This document shows positions 17,795 through 27,549 of a stretch of 64,000 nucleotides of DNA, in pieces. Position 1 is the stretch's first letter. Every line of letters begins with the position of its first letter. The translations under genes and the position numbers were made by a program. Source of the stretch: Fundicoccus_A sp052115865. GTDB lineage: Bacteria > Bacillota > Bacilli > Lactobacillales > Aerococcaceae. The stretch spans positions 89,787 through 153,786 of the forward strand of contig NZ_JBQKME010000006.1 in assembly GCF_052115865.1 (NCBI RefSeq). The letters are read 5' to 3'. Below the pieces are notes generated by a model. It saw only the letters and a list, made by a program, of their open reading frames with translations, was not told the DNA's origin and did no database searches.

Positions 17795-17841
17795 AACAGA
17801 GGCAAGTGATGTCAGATTCGTACATCCTACCTCTGTTTTTA
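17795..17841 (+). terminator. Terminator of the L,D-transpeptidase gene
   Basis: AACAGAGG (17795-17802) pairs with CCTCTGTT (17830-17837), with inner GATGT/ACATC pairing, then TTTTT. Confidence 0.9.
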
Positions 17842-17885
17842 TATTAATGAAGCAATAAGATATATTAAAATTAATGGTGATAGTT

Positions 17886-17913
17886 TTGACTAATTGCTTG
17901 TAATCGCTATAAT
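17886..17913 (+). promoter_or_regulatory. Sigma-A promoter of the wal operon
   Basis: TTGACT (17886-17891) and a perfect TATAAT (17908-17913) with a 16-bp spacer, about 60 bp before walR. Confidence 0.75.
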
Positions 17914-17972
17914 AAAAGAGTGAGTGAGAATTTTTCAAAATAAATAAGTATGACACTAAGAGGAGTGAGAAA

Positions 17973-18680
17973 ATGAAAAAGATTTTAGTAGTCGATGATG
18001 AAAAGCCGATTTCCGATATTATCGAATTTAACCTAAAAAATGAAGGTTACGAAGTAGTGAAAGTATACGATGGTGATGAAGCCGTTGAAATGTTTAAAAA
18101 AGAAGATCCTGATCTCGTTATCTTGGATTTAATGTTACCAGGAAAAGATGGCTTAGAAGTTTGCCGTGAAATTCGTAAAGACAGTGCTGTGCCCATTATT
18201 ATGTTAACAGCTAAAGATTCAGAAATTGATAAAGTATTAGGTTTAGAACTAGGTGCCGATGACTATGTCACCAAGCCATTTTCTAACCGTGAGTTAATTG
18301 CGCGTGTAAAAGCCAATTTAAGACGTAATGCTTTTCGCGATTATGAACAAGACAATGCTGAGAAGAATAATGATATTGCTGTAGGAGAATTAATTGTTCA
18401 CCAAGATGCCTATATCATTTCAAAACGTGGCCAAGAAATTGAACTTACTCATCGTGAATTTGAATTACTACATTATTTAGCTAAACATATTGGTCAAGTG
18501 ATGACACGCGAACATTTACTTGAAACCGTATGGGGATATGATTATTTTGGTGATGTTCGTACGGTGGATGTGACGATCCGTCGTTTACGTGAAAAAATTG
18601 AAGATTCACCGAGTCATCCAACCTATATTGTAACGCGCCGAGGCGTAGGATACTTTCTAAAAAACCCAGAACAGGATTAA
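17973..18680 (+). CDS. walR: Response regulator WalR (YycF/VicR)
   Basis: OmpR-family regulator, essential in most Firmicutes, that controls autolysins and cell-wall turnover. Receiver domain with DD at 8-9, phospho-acceptor Asp52 and Lys in DYVTKPF, then a winged-helix DNA-binding domain (ELTHREFELLHYLAKH ... VWGYDYFGDVRTVDVTIRRLREKIE). The near-invariant WGYDYFGDVRTVDV helix identifies WalR. Length 235. It is the first gene of the operon and lies 6 bp before walK. Confidence 0.97.
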   Translation: MKKILVVDDEKPISDIIEFNLKNEGYEVVKVYDGDEAVEMFKKEDPDLVILDLMLPGKDGLEVCREIRKDSAVPIIMLTAKDSEIDKVLGLELGADDYVTKPFSNRELIARVKANLRRNAFRDYEQDNAEKNNDIAVGELIVHQDAYIISKRGQEIELTHREFELLHYLAKHIGQVMTREHLLETVWGYDYFGDVRTVDVTIRRLREKIEDSPSHPTYIVTRRGVGYFLKNPEQD

Positions 18681-18686
18681 GAGAAG

Positions 18687-20537
18687 ATGAAGCGTCCCTT
18701 TTCTATATTTCAGTCAATCTACATTAAAATTCCACTATTATTTATTTTTATCTTAATGATTGCTTTTCAGTTTATTGCTGTTTTCTTTGTGGACCAATTA
18801 GAAACGCAAACAGCCAATAACTACAAAGAAACCGTTAATACACAAGTGGATTTGTTAATGAATAATGTCCGACCGATTCTAAGTGATACCACTCTGTCGA
18901 ATGATGATCGTTATTCGAGAATGAATCAGGTCTTGGACTCTTTTCAACAATCGAATGCTGTTTATCAAGTGATCAATCCGCAAAGTTATGTGATTGCCAC
19001 AAATGAGACCAATGTGGCCAATGCGGTTGGTCGACGGATGAATAGCAATGAGATTAACCAAGTTTTTTTAAATCAACGTTCATACGTTGCAGAATTGTAT
19101 AACCCCATTTCAGGTATCCAACAATATACCGTCATACAGCCAGTGATTTCATTGGATAATAATCAACTGCTCGGGGTTATTCATGCTGTAGCGGATATGA
19201 CACAAATATATGAACAGACAGGTGATATTATGGTCGTCTTCATCCAATCAGCTGTCTTTTCTGTCTTGCTTACTTTTATTGTTTCAATCGTTCTTTCACA
19301 AGGTTTAACGCGGCCGATTGAAAATATTCGCCAGCAGGCAATCCGTATTTCTGAAGGTAACTATGATTACCCAGCAACGGTTTATGGCCAAGATGAGCTT
19401 GGAGAATTAGCCATGACCATCAATGATGTGGCGGTCAAAGTTAAAGAAGCCCAAGAATTAACCGAGTCGGAAAGACAGCGTTTGGATGGTGTTTTACGCC
19501 ATATGACGGATGGGGTGTTGGCAACAGACCGTCGCGGTAATATTATTTTAGTAAATAACCGTGCGCTTTCTTTACTCAATGTCCCACATCAAAAAGCCAT
19601 TGGGATCTCGATTTTAAGTTTATTGGATATTACCAATCAGGTTACCTTAGAAACCTTACTAACAAGCGACCAAGAAGTATTAATGAACCGCAGTGATGGT
19701 AAGATTCAAACCATTTTAAAAGCAGAGTTCTCATTAATCCGCCGAGATACTGGTTTTGTTACAGGTCTAGTTTGTGTGCTTACCGATGTGACAGAACAAG
19801 AAAAAACGGAACAAGAGCGACGCGATTTCGTCTCCAATGTTTCGCATGAATTAAGAACCCCATTAACGTCGATTAAAAGTTACTCCGAAGCCCTTTCAGA
19901 TGGGGCATGGGAAGATCCAGTCATTGCACCTCAATTTATTGAAGTAATCCAATCTGAAACGAACCGTATGATTCGGATGATTGGGAACCTACTGGACTTA
20001 TCGAAACTTGATGGTGGTCAAATTAAACCTGAAATGGAATTATTAGATTATAAACGCGTCATGAATCATATTATTGACCGCTTTGAATTTATGTTGAAAA
20101 GTGGAAAAACTTCAAAAGGCTTCGTGATTAATCGTGAGTTTACCACTTCAGATATTTATATTGAAATGGACCAAGACCGAATGACGCAAGTAATTGATAA
20201 CTTGATTAACAATGCGATTAAATATTCGCCGGCAGGCGGGGAGATATTTATTAGTATTCAAGAATCCCATAATAAGGTGACAACGATTGTGCGTGACCAA
20301 GGGCTTGGGATTCCGCAAAAGGACTTGCCGCATTTGTTTGAGCGTTTTTATCGGGTTGATAAGGCCAGATCACGTGATCAAGGTGGGACGGGTCTTGGTT
20401 TAGCGATTTCTAAAGAAGTGATTGAGTTGCATGGTGGAAAAATTTGGGTGGAGAGTCGTGAAGGTTACGGTTCTTCGTTTATCTTTGAATTACCTTACGA
20501 AATCTTTGAAATCATAGACGAGGGGTGGGATGACTAA
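18687..20537 (+). CDS. walK: Sensor histidine kinase WalK (YycG/VicK)
   Basis: Membrane kinase of 616 residues that senses cell-wall state and phosphorylates WalR. Order: TM1 (about 12-32), an extracellular Cache-like domain, TM2 (about 180-205), HAMP, PAS (LDGVLRHMTDGVLATDRRGN), dimerisation domain with phospho-His387 in FVSNVSHELRTPLTSIK, then HATPase (NLINNAIKYSPAGG, GLGIP, GTGLGLAISK). The two-TM form with an extracellular loop is the Bacillus type, unlike the one-TM streptococcal VicK. Its stop overlaps yycH by one base. Confidence 0.96.
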   Translation: MKRPFSIFQSIYIKIPLLFIFILMIAFQFIAVFFVDQLETQTANNYKETVNTQVDLLMNNVRPILSDTTLSNDDRYSRMNQVLDSFQQSNAVYQVINPQSYVIATNETNVANAVGRRMNSNEINQVFLNQRSYVAELYNPISGIQQYTVIQPVISLDNNQLLGVIHAVADMTQIYEQTGDIMVVFIQSAVFSVLLTFIVSIVLSQGLTRPIENIRQQAIRISEGNYDYPATVYGQDELGELAMTINDVAVKVKEAQELTESERQRLDGVLRHMTDGVLATDRRGNIILVNNRALSLLNVPHQKAIGISILSLLDITNQVTLETLLTSDQEVLMNRSDGKIQTILKAEFSLIRRDTGFVTGLVCVLTDVTEQEKTEQERRDFVSNVSHELRTPLTSIKSYSEALSDGAWEDPVIAPQFIEVIQSETNRMIRMIGNLLDLSKLDGGQIKPEMELLDYKRVMNHIIDRFEFMLKSGKTSKGFVINREFTTSDIYIEMDQDRMTQVIDNLINNAIKYSPAGGEIFISIQESHNKVTTIVRDQGLGIPQKDLPHLFERFYRVDKARSRDQGGTGLGLAISKEVIELHGGKIWVESREGYGSSFIFELPYEIFEIIDEGWDD

Positions 20538-22027
20538 TGAAAAAACTACCTTGGATGTCGATTATCTTAGCCATTGTCATTGCGGCCAGTTTATTTCTAA
20601 CCTATTTCCTTATTTTTGATGCCATTCCTTTTTACCAGTTGTTTATGGATACGCGTGTAGAAGAAACCACCCAAATTGTGGGTGAGGATAATTACACCAG
20701 TGATTTTTATGACAATAATACGCGTACGAGTTTGACCAATACTTTATATCCTACGAAAGTTGTCATTAATGAAACCGAGGAAGTCTATGTGGTACATGAT
20801 GTGGACTTGATTAGTTCGTTAGTTGCGCAAATGCGTTCGAATCAATTGGTTGTTTCTGAGAGTGTAGTTGTAGAAGATTCGGATTTATTTTACCAGCATC
20901 TAAATGAAAATCATGTCCAGTTTGTTTTTGCCAATGATTTTCCCATTGTTACGATGGATCATTATTTAGAAATTCAAGATAACCAACAACCGGCGTATAC
21001 CTTTGATAGAATCGTGGTTCCCTTCGGAAAAAGTAATCAGGCTTTCTTGATGAACAGTAGCCAGCAGTCCTTTTTGGAGGTGGAAGTTGCGAATTACTTT
21101 GCGCTTAATCTCCACGAACTTGCGCAAGAGTCAAGAAATCTATGGATGCAGGCAGACCGATTCCCTATTGCCAATGAAGAATTTGTCTATTTACCACTTA
21201 ATGGTTTAACTTTAGATATGGAAGAGTATTTATTACAAGTCATCCCAGAAACCATCTATACTGATTTGGTTTTTGGAGACCATAATACACGCTTTATTCG
21301 TTTATCCCCTTCCAATTCGCAAACAGTCAGTACCTATCAAAGTTTAGATACTGTCTTAACCTTCGATACGGTTACGCAAACCTTTAATATTGAGTACACA
21401 ACCCCAGAAGATCAAGTAAGGATGAATTTTGATCAACGCATTCGCTTAGGGTTAAACCTCGTGTCAGACTTTGACTTTTGGGAAGAAGGGATTCGTTATA
21501 GCGATCAAGTAGGGGACATGATTATTTTCCGCCGTTACCTAAATGGGCTACCGATTTATTTTCAAAACCGCATTACACCTTATGGTAGCACGATTATTTA
21601 TTTAGAAAATAGTAACAATGACTTAAATAACAACAGTGTGGTCGCTCGCCTTCAAAGTTCGGCTGTTCGTTTGTTGGCTAAAATTGACGACCAATCAGAA
21701 GCGGTCCAATTGGAAACCGCAGAAGAAATGGTCGGTGTTTTAAACCAACAAGGCCTCAGCTTTAGAGACTTCTCAAATGTGACCCTAGGTTACCAGTGGT
21801 TGCCAGAAATGGAGAATATGTCAAAAGTGAACTTTATGCCTGCTTGGTTTTTTAATTACCAAGGCACTTATTACTCACTGGAACAAATTAGTAATGGTGT
21901 CATTAATCAATTGATGGAAGAAGCCGAAGAAGGTGCAGCCGAAACAGAATCCGATGATGAAGTCAGTTGGCTAGACCAAAGCGCTACTTACCGATTGGCG
22001 CAAGGAGGTGCATTAAATGGACTATAA
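20537..22027 (+). CDS. yycH: WalRK regulatory protein YycH
   Basis: Membrane-anchored extracytoplasmic regulator of WalK, 496 residues. N-terminal membrane helix (ILAIVIAASLFLTYFLIFDAIPFY), then a large external region. The sequence is weakly conserved between genera, so the name rests on position, size and topology. It overlaps walK by 1 bp and yycI by 11 bp, as expected for a coupled operon. The Glu-rich segment EEAEEGAAETESDDE near the C-terminus is unusual. Confidence 0.85.
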   Translation: MKKLPWMSIILAIVIAASLFLTYFLIFDAIPFYQLFMDTRVEETTQIVGEDNYTSDFYDNNTRTSLTNTLYPTKVVINETEEVYVVHDVDLISSLVAQMRSNQLVVSESVVVEDSDLFYQHLNENHVQFVFANDFPIVTMDHYLEIQDNQQPAYTFDRIVVPFGKSNQAFLMNSSQQSFLEVEVANYFALNLHELAQESRNLWMQADRFPIANEEFVYLPLNGLTLDMEEYLLQVIPETIYTDLVFGDHNTRFIRLSPSNSQTVSTYQSLDTVLTFDTVTQTFNIEYTTPEDQVRMNFDQRIRLGLNLVSDFDFWEEGIRYSDQVGDMIIFRRYLNGLPIYFQNRITPYGSTIIYLENSNNDLNNNSVVARLQSSAVRLLAKIDDQSEAVQLETAEEMVGVLNQQGLSFRDFSNVTLGYQWLPEMENMSKVNFMPAWFFNYQGTYYSLEQISNGVINQLMEEAEEGAAETESDDEVSWLDQSATYRLAQGGALNGL

Positions 22028-22871
22028 ACGAATTCAGATTTTGTTAATTGTTTTCTTTTTCGTTTTTGATATTTATTTAGTGTATCAATTGTTGGCGCAG
22101 GTGGATTTTGGCAGTCAGCATTCGGTCAACAACCAAGAATTTGTGACCATTGAAGAGCGTTTGGATAGCCGTGGCATCACTTTGAATCAAGAATTGTCGA
22201 CTGAAATCGAAAGTTTGCCTTTAATAAAGGCTGACTACAATACCGTCTTACGCGACAATGTGAATCAATTAGTCAATCAAATTACGACGGTTTCTGACAA
22301 CGGTGTGCTAGAAAGTACTTTCGTCGAACCCATTAACTTGGAAGGTCTAATTACAGCCGATACCGCTGGCCTTTCGGTCGACCAAGCCCGTTATTTGATG
22401 GACAACTATTTGTCGCAAGATGAATTTTTTATCAATGGGGAAGAATACCGCCAATGGTGGTATGTCCCTTCAAACCGTATAATCGTTTTTTGGATGAGTG
22501 CCTATGATGGAGCCCCTATTGTTGATGGTTCTGCCGAAATCCGTATTTCGCTGGATGAAGACTACAACTTGCAAAGCTATCGTCAAACCTATGTGAATGA
22601 CCTGGTTCCGATCAGCGAGGACAGTCCGTTTCAACTGATTTCCCAAGAAAATTCCTTGGAAGTCCTAGACAACCGCCTCCAAACCTTCATTCCGTCAAAC
22701 GCTTATGTCGTCCACATTACCTTGAGTTACGCCCAATATTCCGGCTTAAATGACTACCAAATCTTTTCGCCCGTTTGGAATGTGGTCTACTCTTACAGCG
22801 ACGGCCAAGTCGGGTCTATGCTAGTCGACGCCATGCGAGGTGAAGTCCTCGTCCGTCGAGCCACCAATTAA
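22017..22871 (+). CDS. yycI: WalRK regulatory protein YycI
   Basis: Single-pass membrane protein of 284 residues (helix at about 5-25, RIQILLIVFFFVFDIYLVYQLL) with an external domain structurally related to YycH; it forms a complex with YycH and WalK. The start is within yycH behind AAGGAGG. The stop codon is part of an AAATATCACTGC copy of the core motif, and a strong terminator follows, so the operon ends here instead of continuing into walJ. Confidence 0.88.
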   Translation: MDYKRIQILLIVFFFVFDIYLVYQLLAQVDFGSQHSVNNQEFVTIEERLDSRGITLNQELSTEIESLPLIKADYNTVLRDNVNQLVNQITTVSDNGVLESTFVEPINLEGLITADTAGLSVDQARYLMDNYLSQDEFFINGEEYRQWWYVPSNRIIVFWMSAYDGAPIVDGSAEIRISLDEDYNLQSYRQTYVNDLVPISEDSPFQLISQENSLEVLDNRLQTFIPSNAYVVHITLSYAQYSGLNDYQIFSPVWNVVYSYSDGQVGSMLVDAMRGEVLVRRATN

Positions 22872-22883
22872 ATATCACTGCAT

Positions 22884-22931
22884 GAAGCACAAGCAAGGCT
22901 GGTTATCTCTAGTCTTACTTGTGCTTTTTAG
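22884..22931 (+). terminator. Terminator of the wal operon
   Basis: AAGCACAAGCAAGGCT pairs with AGTCTTACTTGTGCTT and TTTTT follows. It closes walRK-yycHI before the repeat array. Confidence 0.9.
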
Positions 22932-23039
22932 GTGGGATTGGGAGAAGGTGGAGTAAACAGACGATTGTGCCCTAGTATCTAGTCTAGTCCATATAATTGT
23001 GTAAATTGGATAAGTTGCGGTTCTGATGTAAAAATGTCT

Positions 23040-23815
23040 ATTATGTGTCAGAATAGATCTGGATCAGACGCAACCTAGCCTGTTATCCGTCAGATTGCCC
23101 TAGATTAGACGAAAAGCTGCCTGTTATTCGTCAGATTAGCCATAGATCAGACGAAAGCTGCCTGTTATTCGTCAGATTGGCCCTGGATTAGACGAAACCT
23201 AGCTTATTATTCGTCAGATCAGCCTTGAATCAGACGAAACCTAGCTTATTATTCGTCAGATCAGTCTTGGATTAGACGAAAAGCTGCCTGTTGTTCGTCA
23301 GATCAGCCATGAATCAGACGAAAAGCTGCCTGTTATCCGTCAGATTGGCCTTGGATCAGACGAAAAGCTGCCTGTTATCCGTCAGATTAGCCATAGATCA
23401 GACGAAAGCTGCCTGTTATTCGTCAGATTGGCCCTAGATCAGACGCAACCTAGCCTGTTACTCGTCAGATTGGCCCTGGAACAGACGCAACCTAGCCTGT
23501 TATTCGTCAGATTGGCCCTGGATTAGACGCAACCTAGCTTACTATTCGTCAGATCAGCCTTGAATCAGACGCAACCTAGCCTGTTATTTGTCAGATCAGC
23601 CTTGGATCAGACGAAATCTAGCTTATTGTTCGTCAGATCAGCCTTGGATCAGACGCAACCTAGCCTGTTATTCGTCAGATTGGCCCTGGATCAGACGAAA
23701 AGCTGCCTGCTATTCGTCAGATTGGCCTGGATTAGACGCAACCTAGCCTGTTATTCGTCGGATTAGGCCCTAAATAGACGATTTCGGCCTACTATTCCGT
23801 CTATTTAGCCACTAA
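23040..23815. repeat. 41-42-bp tandem repeat array, about 17 units
   Basis: GTCAGAT marks recur at 23089, 23130, 23171, 23213 and 23255 and onward to about 23757, a period of 41-42 bp and roughly 17 units. Each unit reads about ATCAGACGAA, a variable middle (ACCTAGCCTGTTA or AAGCTGCCTGTTA), then TTCGTCAGAT, so its two ends form an imperfect dyad. The last unit passes into GTCTATTTAGCC..CTAAAC wording, like the array at 28-165. A 68-codon frame through it is only the repeat read in phase. No cas genes or constant repeats are present, so it is not CRISPR. Confidence 0.9.
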
Positions 23816-23959
23816 ACAAACCAATCCCCATCTAATAACCATCTAATTCCCATCGAGTCAACATCCCACCTGAACAATTAGGCTCCCAAGACAAGCTGAC
23901 AAAATTTGTTCGTGTTCATTTGCAGATATTTATTTTAAAGTAGAAGTATAAGGGAGTGG

Positions 23960-24736
23960 ATGCAAGTGAAGCGCATATTAGAAATTAAAGATTTGGAGAA
24001 AATATATAATCAGGCTGGGACACCGACGGCGGCTTTGGCTGGGATTAGTTTTGATGTGTTGGATGGTGAATTTTTGGGGATAATGGGACCGAGTGGATCG
24101 GGGAAGTCGACTTTGTTGAATTGTATCGCGACGACTATCAGGCCAACAGCGGGACAAATCTTTTTAAATGGGGAAAATATTAGTAATTTCAGCCGGGGTG
24201 ATTTAGCTGATTTTCGTGGTAATCAGATTGGTTATCTTTTTCAGGCGTTTGAATTATTAGATAATTTGACGGCGCGGGAGAATATTATGTTACCTTTGTC
24301 GATTCATGGGCGTTCGGTCAAAGAGCAAAAGGAGCAAGTGGAAGCTATTGCGGAATATTTTGATGTGCAAGACGTGCTTGAGCAGTTTCCAAGCCAATTG
24401 TCAGGTGGGCAAAAGCAACGGGTGGCGGCCGCGCGGAGTTTAATTATGAATCCGTCGATTATCTTAGCGGATGAGCCGACAGGAGCATTGGATTCTCGGT
24501 CTGCGAAAAACTTAATGGAAAAATTAAACGGTATTAACCAACAAATGCAACGTACCATTTTGATGGTGACCCATGATGCGAATGCAGCCTCTTATTGTTC
24601 TAGGATATTATTTATTCAGGATGGGGTTATTTTTCATGAATTGCGCCGTAAAGCAGACGAAAGAAAAGATGCTTTTTATCAGCGGATTTTGCAAGTCGTC
24701 TCTCAGTTAGGAGGAGGAAGTGCCAATGTTCTTTAA
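23960..24736 (+). CDS. ABC transporter ATP-binding protein, BceA type
   Basis: ATPase of a peptide-antibiotic detoxification/sensing transporter, 258 residues. Walker A GPSGSGKSTLLN (near residue 40), Q-loop FQAFELLDN, signature LSGGQKQRVAAAR, Walker B IILADEPTGALDS and H-loop VTHDANAA. The LolD/MacB-like sequence and the following 10-TM permease plus two-component system identify a Bce-type module. It opens a four-gene operon just right of the repeat array and overlaps the permease. Confidence 0.92.
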   Translation: MQVKRILEIKDLEKIYNQAGTPTAALAGISFDVLDGEFLGIMGPSGSGKSTLLNCIATTIRPTAGQIFLNGENISNFSRGDLADFRGNQIGYLFQAFELLDNLTARENIMLPLSIHGRSVKEQKEQVEAIAEYFDVQDVLEQFPSQLSGGQKQRVAAARSLIMNPSIILADEPTGALDSRSAKNLMEKLNGINQQMQRTILMVTHDANAASYCSRILFIQDGVIFHELRRKADERKDAFYQRILQVVSQLGGGSANVL

Positions 24737-26846
24737 GCTTATTGTTCGACAAGCACAACGGGCGCGTCAGGAAAATGGGATTTATTTTTTAACGTTGGTG
24801 ACGGCGGTCGCGGCATTTTATATTATCTTATCCTTAGAAAACCAAGCGGTCTTTCGTTTTTTACGTGGCTTTGAAAATGCTGCTCTTGATAAGATGTTGT
24901 CATACTTGCCTTTATTGTATATTTTTACATTATTCCTGCTTTTTATTTTAGTCTTATTTGCTAATAGCTATCAAATTGACCGACGCAGTCGGGAGTTTGG
25001 GGTGTATTTATTATTAGGGATGAGACATGGTCGTTTGTGGTTGATGTTATGGGCGGAAGCCCTAATCACCACTACTTTCACTTTAATCGCTGGTATTGCT
25101 GCTGGTTTGTTATTATCTGAGTTAATCAGTTTAGTAACAGCACGTTTAATTGGGCAAGGGATTATTGGGCATCAATTTAGTTTTTCGCTAGAAGCGTCGC
25201 TTTATACTTTAGTGGGATATGTGGGCATCCAGCTGCTTGCCTTATTTTTCTCAACCATTCGCATTTTCCGTCCCGAAGTGAAAAAACTACTGGACGGACA
25301 AGTAACCGCTAAGCAGAAAACACGGTCAAAACAAACGAACATTATCTTTTTTATTTCTGGTTGCATCATATTACTCACTACTTACTGGTTTGCGATTGTT
25401 GGCTTTGAAGAAGCCAGTTTTACTAAGCTGGCAGTAGCCATGCCACTTGGAATAATCGGGACAATCGCTGTGATTCGTGGGGCAGCAGCTTTATTAAACC
25501 GCCAATCCACCAGGTCGAGCAACAACACAACGCAAGGACTGGAGATATTTACTCGAAGGCAAATTCAAGAGGGAATTACAGCGCGGTCCACTAATATTGC
25601 GGCGGCTTCTTTGTTATTGATGGTGGCGATGGTTAGTTTGAGTGAGGGGGCTTCGATTATTATTTCTGCTTCGGATAATCTGAACTTACCTTCAGCGGTC
25701 TATGATTTTACAGTTGTAGCTTATGACCAAGAAGAAAATGCTGAAATCAAAAATGTTCTAACACAAGCGGAAAGTGATGGGAAATTAGTGCATCTTAATC
25801 CTTTAGTAGAAGCTCACACTTCAGCAGAATTTGATTTCACACCCTTTAAGGAATGTCTAATTGCCGGTCTTCCAAGGGATTTACAAGCCAGATACAGTCA
25901 CCCCTCACTGAATATTTCACTGTCTCCTGACCAATTACCCAAGGAATATGTTTTGAACTTAATTCGAAGAGACGAATTGGGAGTACGCTTGATTCCTATC
26001 TCGGCCTATAATCGTCTCTTACAAGCGGCTGGTGAACAAACCATTACACTTGCTGAAAATCAAATGATTTATTATACTCATCCCTCCATTCAAAACGAGC
26101 AACTTAACCAAGAGCTTGAAGAAGCTCAACATGAAGACATAACTTTACTATATTTTGATGGACGCCCTATCGAAATTATGCCACATGCACTTCAAAAAGA
26201 CTTAGTGACTGATATTGCGATTGTAAGCTTCACTGCTTTAATCGTGAATGATCAAATATTTGAACGTTACACAGAAGCTGATCTTCGTTCTATCTATTGG
26301 AATTTCAAATTACCTGAAGCGGTCATTGACGATAAAGGCCTAATGCTTGCGTCAGAAGAGATGAGTATGATGCTTTCAGAACATAACTTTGCCTTTGAAA
26401 GCTTTCTTAATACATTTGGCCGTCAATTATTTTATATCGCATCCGGTAGCTTTATTTTTGTTTATCTAGCCGTGGTCTTTTTAATCATTGCCTGTACCGT
26501 AATCGGCTTGCAGTTTCTGACCCAACTCAAACAAAATAACCGCCGCTACCAAACCCTCCTCTTTTTAGGAGCTAAACCAAAACAAATCAATCACTCGGTG
26601 CGCCAACAAGTGAAGTGGACCTTTCTAACCCCCTTAATCCCAGCGATTATCAGCGCAGCCGTTGCTATCCGATCCATGAATCAGTTGTTTAGTTTGGAAG
26701 TCGACTTTGTCACAATTAACTGGCAATCCTACATGATTATTGTTACCATGGTTTTAATCTTACTCGGCATCTTGTTCGGCTACGCCTACCTTATTTATCG
26801 CGCCTCCAAACAAGACGTCCAAAAACAACTGTATCAAACCCACTAA
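24726..26846 (+). CDS. ABC transporter permease, BceB type
   Basis: Integral membrane permease of 706 residues. FtsX-like segments are at the N-terminus (TM at about 20-40, 55-80, 105-150, 155-185, 210-230, 240-260, 285-310), followed by a large external domain of about 220 residues and three C-terminal helices (about 575-700). In BceAB-type systems the external domain reads the antibiotic-target complex and passes the signal to the kinase. ATG 24726 is preferred over GTG 24720 for its spacing from GGAGGAGG. The stop lies inside AATAAATATCCCTGC. Confidence 0.9.
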   Translation: MFFKLIVRQAQRARQENGIYFLTLVTAVAAFYIILSLENQAVFRFLRGFENAALDKMLSYLPLLYIFTLFLLFILVLFANSYQIDRRSREFGVYLLLGMRHGRLWLMLWAEALITTTFTLIAGIAAGLLLSELISLVTARLIGQGIIGHQFSFSLEASLYTLVGYVGIQLLALFFSTIRIFRPEVKKLLDGQVTAKQKTRSKQTNIIFFISGCIILLTTYWFAIVGFEEASFTKLAVAMPLGIIGTIAVIRGAAALLNRQSTRSSNNTTQGLEIFTRRQIQEGITARSTNIAAASLLLMVAMVSLSEGASIIISASDNLNLPSAVYDFTVVAYDQEENAEIKNVLTQAESDGKLVHLNPLVEAHTSAEFDFTPFKECLIAGLPRDLQARYSHPSLNISLSPDQLPKEYVLNLIRRDELGVRLIPISAYNRLLQAAGEQTITLAENQMIYYTHPSIQNEQLNQELEEAQHEDITLLYFDGRPIEIMPHALQKDLVTDIAIVSFTALIVNDQIFERYTEADLRSIYWNFKLPEAVIDDKGLMLASEEMSMMLSEHNFAFESFLNTFGRQLFYIASGSFIFVYLAVVFLIIACTVIGLQFLTQLKQNNRRYQTLLFLGAKPKQINHSVRQQVKWTFLTPLIPAIISAAVAIRSMNQLFSLEVDFVTINWQSYMIIVTMVLILLGILFGYAYLIYRASKQDVQKQLYQTH

Positions 26847-26877
26847 TAAATATCCCTGCAATAAAGGAGGGACTGCC

Positions 26878-27549
26878 TTGACAACCATTATCATTGTAGA
26901 AGATGATGCCATGTTACAACAAGAGCTCGTCTATATGCTTGAAAAAGCCGACTATCAGACGATTGCTATTAAACAATTTGATGAACAAATAGTAGAAACG
27001 ATTAAAAGTCATCAAGCTGATTTATTACTCTTAGATTTAAATTTACCTGGTCAATCTGGCTTTGAAATATGTAAACAATTAACCGCTACAACCAATATGC
27101 CAATCCTTATTTTAACATCGCGAGACCTATTAAAAGACGAATTACGCGCACTTGAATTAGGTGCAGATGATTACATAACAAAGCCCGTTCAAAAAGAAAA
27201 ATTACTAGCACGGATTCAAAGTATTTTAAGACGGACGATTGCTTTTACTCATCTCATTAAAATCGGACCTTTGCAACTGGACCAACAAACCTACAGCTTA
27301 TATGTAGGCAATCAAATTAAAGTCCTCACGCAAAACGAAGGCAAGTTACTACAAGCGTTAATGCAAGCCTATCCGAACAGTGTCACCAAAGAAGAACTAA
27401 CGACTTTGGTCTGGGGGACCAATGAATATATTGACGATAATACCTTACAAGTTAATATTGGAAGGCTAAGAAAAAATTTACAGGAATTAGGTCTTGACCA
27501 AGCGGTGAAAACAATTCGAGGACAAGGCTATCAATTAATGATTGAATAG
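26878..27549 (+). CDS. Response regulator, BceR type
   Basis: OmpR-family regulator of 223 residues: receiver with phospho-acceptor Asp53 (LLLLDLNLPG) and Lys in DYITKPV, then a winged-helix DNA-binding domain (VLTQNEGKLLQALM ... VNIGRLRKNLQELG). TTG start behind AAAGGAGGG. It likely activates the adjacent transporter operon. Its last 8 bases overlap the kinase gene. Confidence 0.9.
   Translation: MTTIIIVEDDAMLQQELVYMLEKADYQTIAIKQFDEQIVETIKSHQADLLLLDLNLPGQSGFEICKQLTATTNMPILILTSRDLLKDELRALELGADDYITKPVQKEKLLARIQSILRRTIAFTHLIKIGPLQLDQQTYSLYVGNQIKVLTQNEGKLLQALMQAYPNSVTKEELTTLVWGTNEYIDDNTLQVNIGRLRKNLQELGLDQAVKTIRGQGYQLMIE

Noticed and set aside
23560..23766. A 68-codon open frame
   Set aside because: It is the 41-42-bp repeat array read in phase (LLFVRSALDQT repeated); no ribosome site and no stable start.
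23040..23815. CRISPR array
   Set aside because: The whole 41-42-bp unit is repeated and drifts; there are no constant repeats with unique spacers and no cas genes.
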